A stretch of 64,000 bases of DNA from Streptomyces ambofaciens ATCC 23877 (GTDB lineage: Bacteria > Actinomycetota > Actinomycetes > Streptomycetales > Streptomycetaceae): NCBI RefSeq assembly GCF_001267885.1, contig NZ_CP012382.1, positions 1,240,001-1,304,000 on the forward strand, read 5' to 3'. A program made the position numbers and the translations under genes. Within the stretch, counting starts at the first letter, position 1. Each line of letters starts with the position of its first letter. Shown piece by piece: positions 61,560 to 64,000 of this stretch. The notes under the pieces were generated by a model, which saw only the letters and a list, made by a program, of their open reading frames with translations, made no database searches and was not told the DNA's origin.

Positions 61560-62654
61560 ATGGCTCGACGCAGCAGATACATCTCCCTGGCGGCGGTAAT
61601 GGCCACCTTGCTCAGTGCGCTCGGCGTGACCTTCCTGCTCGGACAGGGGCGGGCCGAGGCACACGGCGTGGCGATGATGCCCGGCTCCCGTACCTATCTC
61701 TGCCAGCTGGACGCCAAGACCGGCACCGGCGCCCTGGACCCGACGAACCCCGCGTGCCGGAGCGCCCTCGACACGAGCGGTGCGACGGCGCTGTACAACT
61801 GGTTCGCCGTCCTCGACTCCAACGCGGGCGGACGCGGCGCCGGTTACGTGCCGGACGGCACCCTGTGCAGTGCCGGCAACCGGTCCCCGTACGACTTCAG
61901 GGGCTACAACGCGGCCCGCTCCGACTGGCCCCGGACGCACCTGACGTCCGGTTCGACGATCCAGGTGAACTACAGCAACTGGGCGGCCCACCCGGGTGAC
62001 TTCCGGGTCTACCTGACCAAGCCCGGCTGGTCGCCCACGTCCGAACTGGGCTGGGACGACCTGGAGCTGATCGAGACGGTGACCGACCCGCCGCAGCGGG
62101 GCTCGGCGGGTGCCGACGGGGGGCACTACTACTGGGACCTGGCGCTGCCCTCGGGACGGTCGGGTGACGCCCTGATCTTCATGCAGTGGGTGCGCTCGGA
62201 CAGCCAGGAGAACTTCTTCTCCTGCTCCGACGTCGTCTTCGACGGCGGCAACGGCGAGGTGACCGGCATCCGCGGTTCGGGCGGCACGCCGACGCCGACG
62301 CCGACACCGACCACGCCTCCGACCACTCCCCCGCCCACCCACTCCGGTTCGTGCATGGCCGTCTACAACGTGGAGAACTCCTGGAGCGGTGGCTTCCAGG
62401 GCTCCGTGGAGGTCATGAACCACGGCACGGAGCCCCTGAACGGCTGGGCGGTGCAGTGGAAGCCGGGCAACGGGACCACGCTCGGCGGCGTGTGGAACGG
62501 CTCGCCGACCCGCGGCACCGACGGCACGGTCAAGGTCCGGAACGTGGACCACAACCGCGTCGTCCCACCGGACGGCAGCGTGACCTTCGGGTTCACCGCG
62601 ACGTCCACGGGCAACGACTTCCCGGTGGGGACGATCGGCTGCGTGGCGCCGTAA
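61560..62654 (+). CDS. celS2: Cellulose-active lytic polysaccharide monooxygenase (AA10) with CBM2, CelS2-like
   Basis: This 364-residue copper enzyme oxidises crystalline cellulose at C1. The signal peptide ends RAEA, exposing H35 as the N-terminal residue of the mature protein. With H144 (WAAHPGDF) it forms the copper histidine brace, and F219 (ENFF) is the axial aromatic residue. These numbers equal those known for S. coelicolor CelS2/LPMO10C, to which the protein is nearly identical from memory. A Pro/Thr linker (TPTPTPTTPPTTPPP) joins a CBM2 (about 262-364). ACAGGAG lies 5 bases before the ATG. It has no CebR-type box of its own. Confidence 0.97.
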   Translation: MARRSRYISLAAVMATLLSALGVTFLLGQGRAEAHGVAMMPGSRTYLCQLDAKTGTGALDPTNPACRSALDTSGATALYNWFAVLDSNAGGRGAGYVPDGTLCSAGNRSPYDFRGYNAARSDWPRTHLTSGSTIQVNYSNWAAHPGDFRVYLTKPGWSPTSELGWDDLELIETVTDPPQRGSAGADGGHYYWDLALPSGRSGDALIFMQWVRSDSQENFFSCSDVVFDGGNGEVTGIRGSGGTPTPTPTPTTPPTTPPPTHSGSCMAVYNVENSWSGGFQGSVEVMNHGTEPLNGWAVQWKPGNGTTLGGVWNGSPTRGTDGTVKVRNVDHNRVVPPDGSVTFGFTATSTGNDFPVGTIGCVAP

Positions 62655-62662
62655 CACCTGAC

Positions 62663-62698
62663 GGGGAGGCGCCGTGGCCGGTCCTGCGGCGCCTCCCC
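62663..62698. terminator. Terminator hairpin after the LPMO gene
   Basis: GGGGAGGCGCCG (62663-62674) pairs exactly with 62687-62698 across a 12-base loop, starting 8 bp after the LPMO stop. Confidence 0.88.
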
Positions 62699-62789
62699 CG
62701 GCATCCTCCGCGTGCCCGCCGACCTCACGTGCCGGTTACGAATCGCTCAACCTCTGGTTGCGGGGCGGTGATCGGGCGACGATGGGGTC

Positions 62790-63179
62790 ATGACTCTGGC
62801 CCAGCGCGCCCTTGAGCGGCTGCAAGCCTGGCCCGACCTCACGACGGGTCAGGCCAGTTGCGGAACCGGACGGGCGCTGCGCTCCGTCCGCGACGAGATA
62901 GTCCACTTCCACTCGGACCGGGACGTGGACCTCCACCTGACCCACCGGGCCATCCAGCGTTTCCAGTACGACCTGGGCGGCTCCAGCGCCATCCGCATGG
63001 TCCCCGGCTCGCGGTGGGTGACCGTGCACCTGGACTGCGACGCCGACGTCGACCTGCTGCTGAGCCTGGTGAGCATCGCGCTGAAGGCCCACCAGACCAG
63101 GCCCCCCTCCGACCTGCCCTCGGGCTGCAACTTCCGCCGGGTCACGGTGCTCCCCCGGACCGCGGCCGGGGACTTCTGA
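62790..63179 (+). CDS. DUF5519 (luciferase-domain-like) protein
   Basis: This 129-residue protein of unknown function has the DUF5519 outline: an N-terminal helix LAQRALERLQAWPDLTTG, a central segment REIxHxH-like DEIVHFHSDRDVDLHLTHRAIQRF, RWVTVHLDCDADVDLLLSLVSIALKAH and a short basic C terminus. Such proteins are annotated as luciferase-domain-like, but no luciferase activity is implied. It has no signal peptide. It stands alone between the LPMO terminator and a convergent MFS gene. Confidence 0.75.
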   Translation: MTLAQRALERLQAWPDLTTGQASCGTGRALRSVRDEIVHFHSDRDVDLHLTHRAIQRFQYDLGGSSAIRMVPGSRWVTVHLDCDADVDLLLSLVSIALKAHQTRPPSDLPSGCNFRRVTVLPRTAAGDF

Positions 63180-63187
63180 GGCATCCG

Positions 63188-63223
63188 ACGGCGGAGCCCC
63201 CCGACTCGGAGGGGCGCCGCCGT
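63188..63223. terminator. Bidirectional terminator hairpin
   Basis: ACGGCGGAGCCCC (63188-63200) pairs with GGGGCGCCGCCGT (63211-63223) with a single A-G mismatch and a 10-base loop. It separates the DUF5519 gene from the convergent MFS gene. Confidence 0.8.
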
Positions 63224-63231
63224 TCCGTTCC

Positions 63232-64000
63232 TCAGTGCTCCGCCGGCCGGTCCGCGGTGCGCCGGATGCCGGCCGCGGCGAGCACGGCGCCGAGCACACA
63301 GAGCGCGCCGGTGACGACCACCGCCGCGTGCACGCCGTTCATGAAGGCCTGCCCGCTGCCCTCCACCACGGCCGCCCGCAGGCCGGCCGGCATGTCGCCG
63401 GAGACGGGCGCCACGCCCATCGCCACGGCGTCCTTCGCCTCCCGCAGACCGTGGGCCATGGCCGGGGGCACGCCCGCGCCGGTCAGTTCGCCGGTGAGGG
63501 TGGAGCCGACCTTGCCGCTGATCAGGGAGACGAGCACGGACGTACCGAGCGCACCGCCGATCTGCAGGGTCGTGGCCTGCAGACCGCCGGCCACACCGCC
63601 GTCGCGTACGGGGGCGTTGCCGACGATGGCGTCGGAGGACGCGGACATCACCATGCCGACGCCGAGGCCGAGCGCGATGAACGGCGGCCACATCGTGGCG
63701 TAGGAGGAGTCGGTCTGCCAGGTGAGCATGCCGAAGCAGGACGCCGCCTGGAGCAGCATGCCCAGCGGCATGGTCAGCCGGGGTCCGAAGCGCTGGGTCA
63801 GGGCCGCGCCCAGGGGCGAGGCGACCAGCGAGGCGAGGCTGAGCGGGAGTGTCCGCACCCCCGCCTCGACCGGCGTGAAACCGCGTACGTTCTGCAGGTA
63901 GAGCATGACGAAGAAGATCACGCCGAGCATGACGAAGAAGTTCAGTGCGGTGATGATCGCGCCGATCGTCAGCGCACGGTTGCGGAACAGGCGCATCGGC
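63232..64000 (-). CDS. MFS drug-efflux transporter, DHA2/14-helix type (5' part missing)
   Basis: Only the C-terminal ~256 residues are present; the gene continues past the right edge. The segment shows several hydrophobic helices (TIGAIITALNFFVMLGVIFFVMLYLQN, ... FIALGLGVGMVMSASS) and the DHA2-family landmarks GFTPVEAGVRTLPLSLASLVASPLGAAL and GNAPVRDGGVAGGLQATTLQIGGALGTSVLV. Proteins of this type export antibiotics or dyes by proton antiport. The methionine at 63996 is internal: RLFRNRALT marks the start of a helix bundle, not the protein N terminus. Confidence 0.92.
   Translation of the reverse strand, partial: PMRLFRNRALTIGAIITALNFFVMLGVIFFVMLYLQNVRGFTPVEAGVRTLPLSLASLVASPLGAALTQRFGPRLTMPLGMLLQAASCFGMLTWQTDSSYATMWPPFIALGLGVGMVMSASSDAIVGNAPVRDGGVAGGLQATTLQIGGALGTSVLVSLISGKVGSTLTGELTGAGVPPAMAHGLREAKDAVAMGVAPVSGDMPAGLRAAVVEGSGQAFMNGVHAAVVVTGALCVLGAVLAAAGIRRTADRPAEH

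Overview
The window is a 64 kb piece of a Streptomyces chromosome. It has very high GC, third-position GC bias, tightly packed genes with 4-base ATGA/GTGA overlaps, many GTG starts, a conservon (cvn) operon, and large numbers of TetR/MarR/PadR/LacI/ROK/AraC regulators. Gene content and order (xylA/xylB, amidase, aldehyde dehydrogenase, GH12 cellulase, AA10 LPMO) match what I remember of the Streptomyces coelicolor / S. lividans group. The LPMO protein is nearly, but not exactly, the S. coelicolor CelS2 sequence I remember. I saw no rRNA, tRNA, CRISPR array, insertion sequence, prophage or origin.

Layout. 1-3550: a three-subunit molybdenum hydroxylase of the PaoABC aldehyde/xanthine dehydrogenase type (minus strand), with a divergent TetR regulator and two palindromic operators between them. 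3713-9501: a CitA/DctS-type sensor kinase and response regulator, divergent from a complete tripartite tricarboxylate transporter (tctC-tctB-tctA), then a 22-bp perfect hairpin. 9625-14441: a secreted LamG protein, a YjbQ protein, a flavoprotein and a short MltG-like protein. 14485-16924: a homodimer-type ABC exporter, divergent from a MarR regulator. 16940-22927: an L,D-transpeptidase-like lipoprotein, a heterodimeric ABC exporter with complementary degenerate ATP sites, a DUF5709 protein and zinc-free ribosomal protein L31. 22948-28317: a membrane hydrolase, a DEAD/DEAH RNA helicase, acyl-CoA thioesterase and a DUF6397-type protein.

28455-34366: a roadblock protein, a flavin/F420 oxidoreductase, the conservon cvnA-B-C-(14-codon ORF)-D and an MHYT sensor. 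34519-40700: methyltransferase, hydrolase with divergent PadR, MpaB-type oxygenase, unknown proteins, a secreted esterase-like enzyme and a small membrane protein. 40995-45208: a SNF2 helicase translationally overlapped with a SWIM zinc-finger protein. 45412-49720: xylose catabolism (xylA divergent from xylB, then a ROK regulator). 50156-53796: Tat amidase, then a GAF regulator beside an ExaC/ThcA-type aldehyde dehydrogenase.

53851-58807: a LacI regulator, a MerR protein fused to two beta-sliding-clamp domains (the most unusual gene here), AraC, cupin and SGNH hydrolase. 58982-62654: a cellulose-degradation cluster: LacI regulator, three CebR-type boxes, celB (GH12-CBM2) and a CelS2-like LPMO (AA10-CBM2). 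The window ends with a DUF5519 protein and a truncated MFS exporter.

Two themes run through the window. First, plant-biomass use: the xylose, cellulose, aldehyde and tricarboxylate genes each sit beside a dedicated regulator. Second, short tandem repeats of 6, 13, 16, 30 and 88 bp are unusually common in intergenic gaps.
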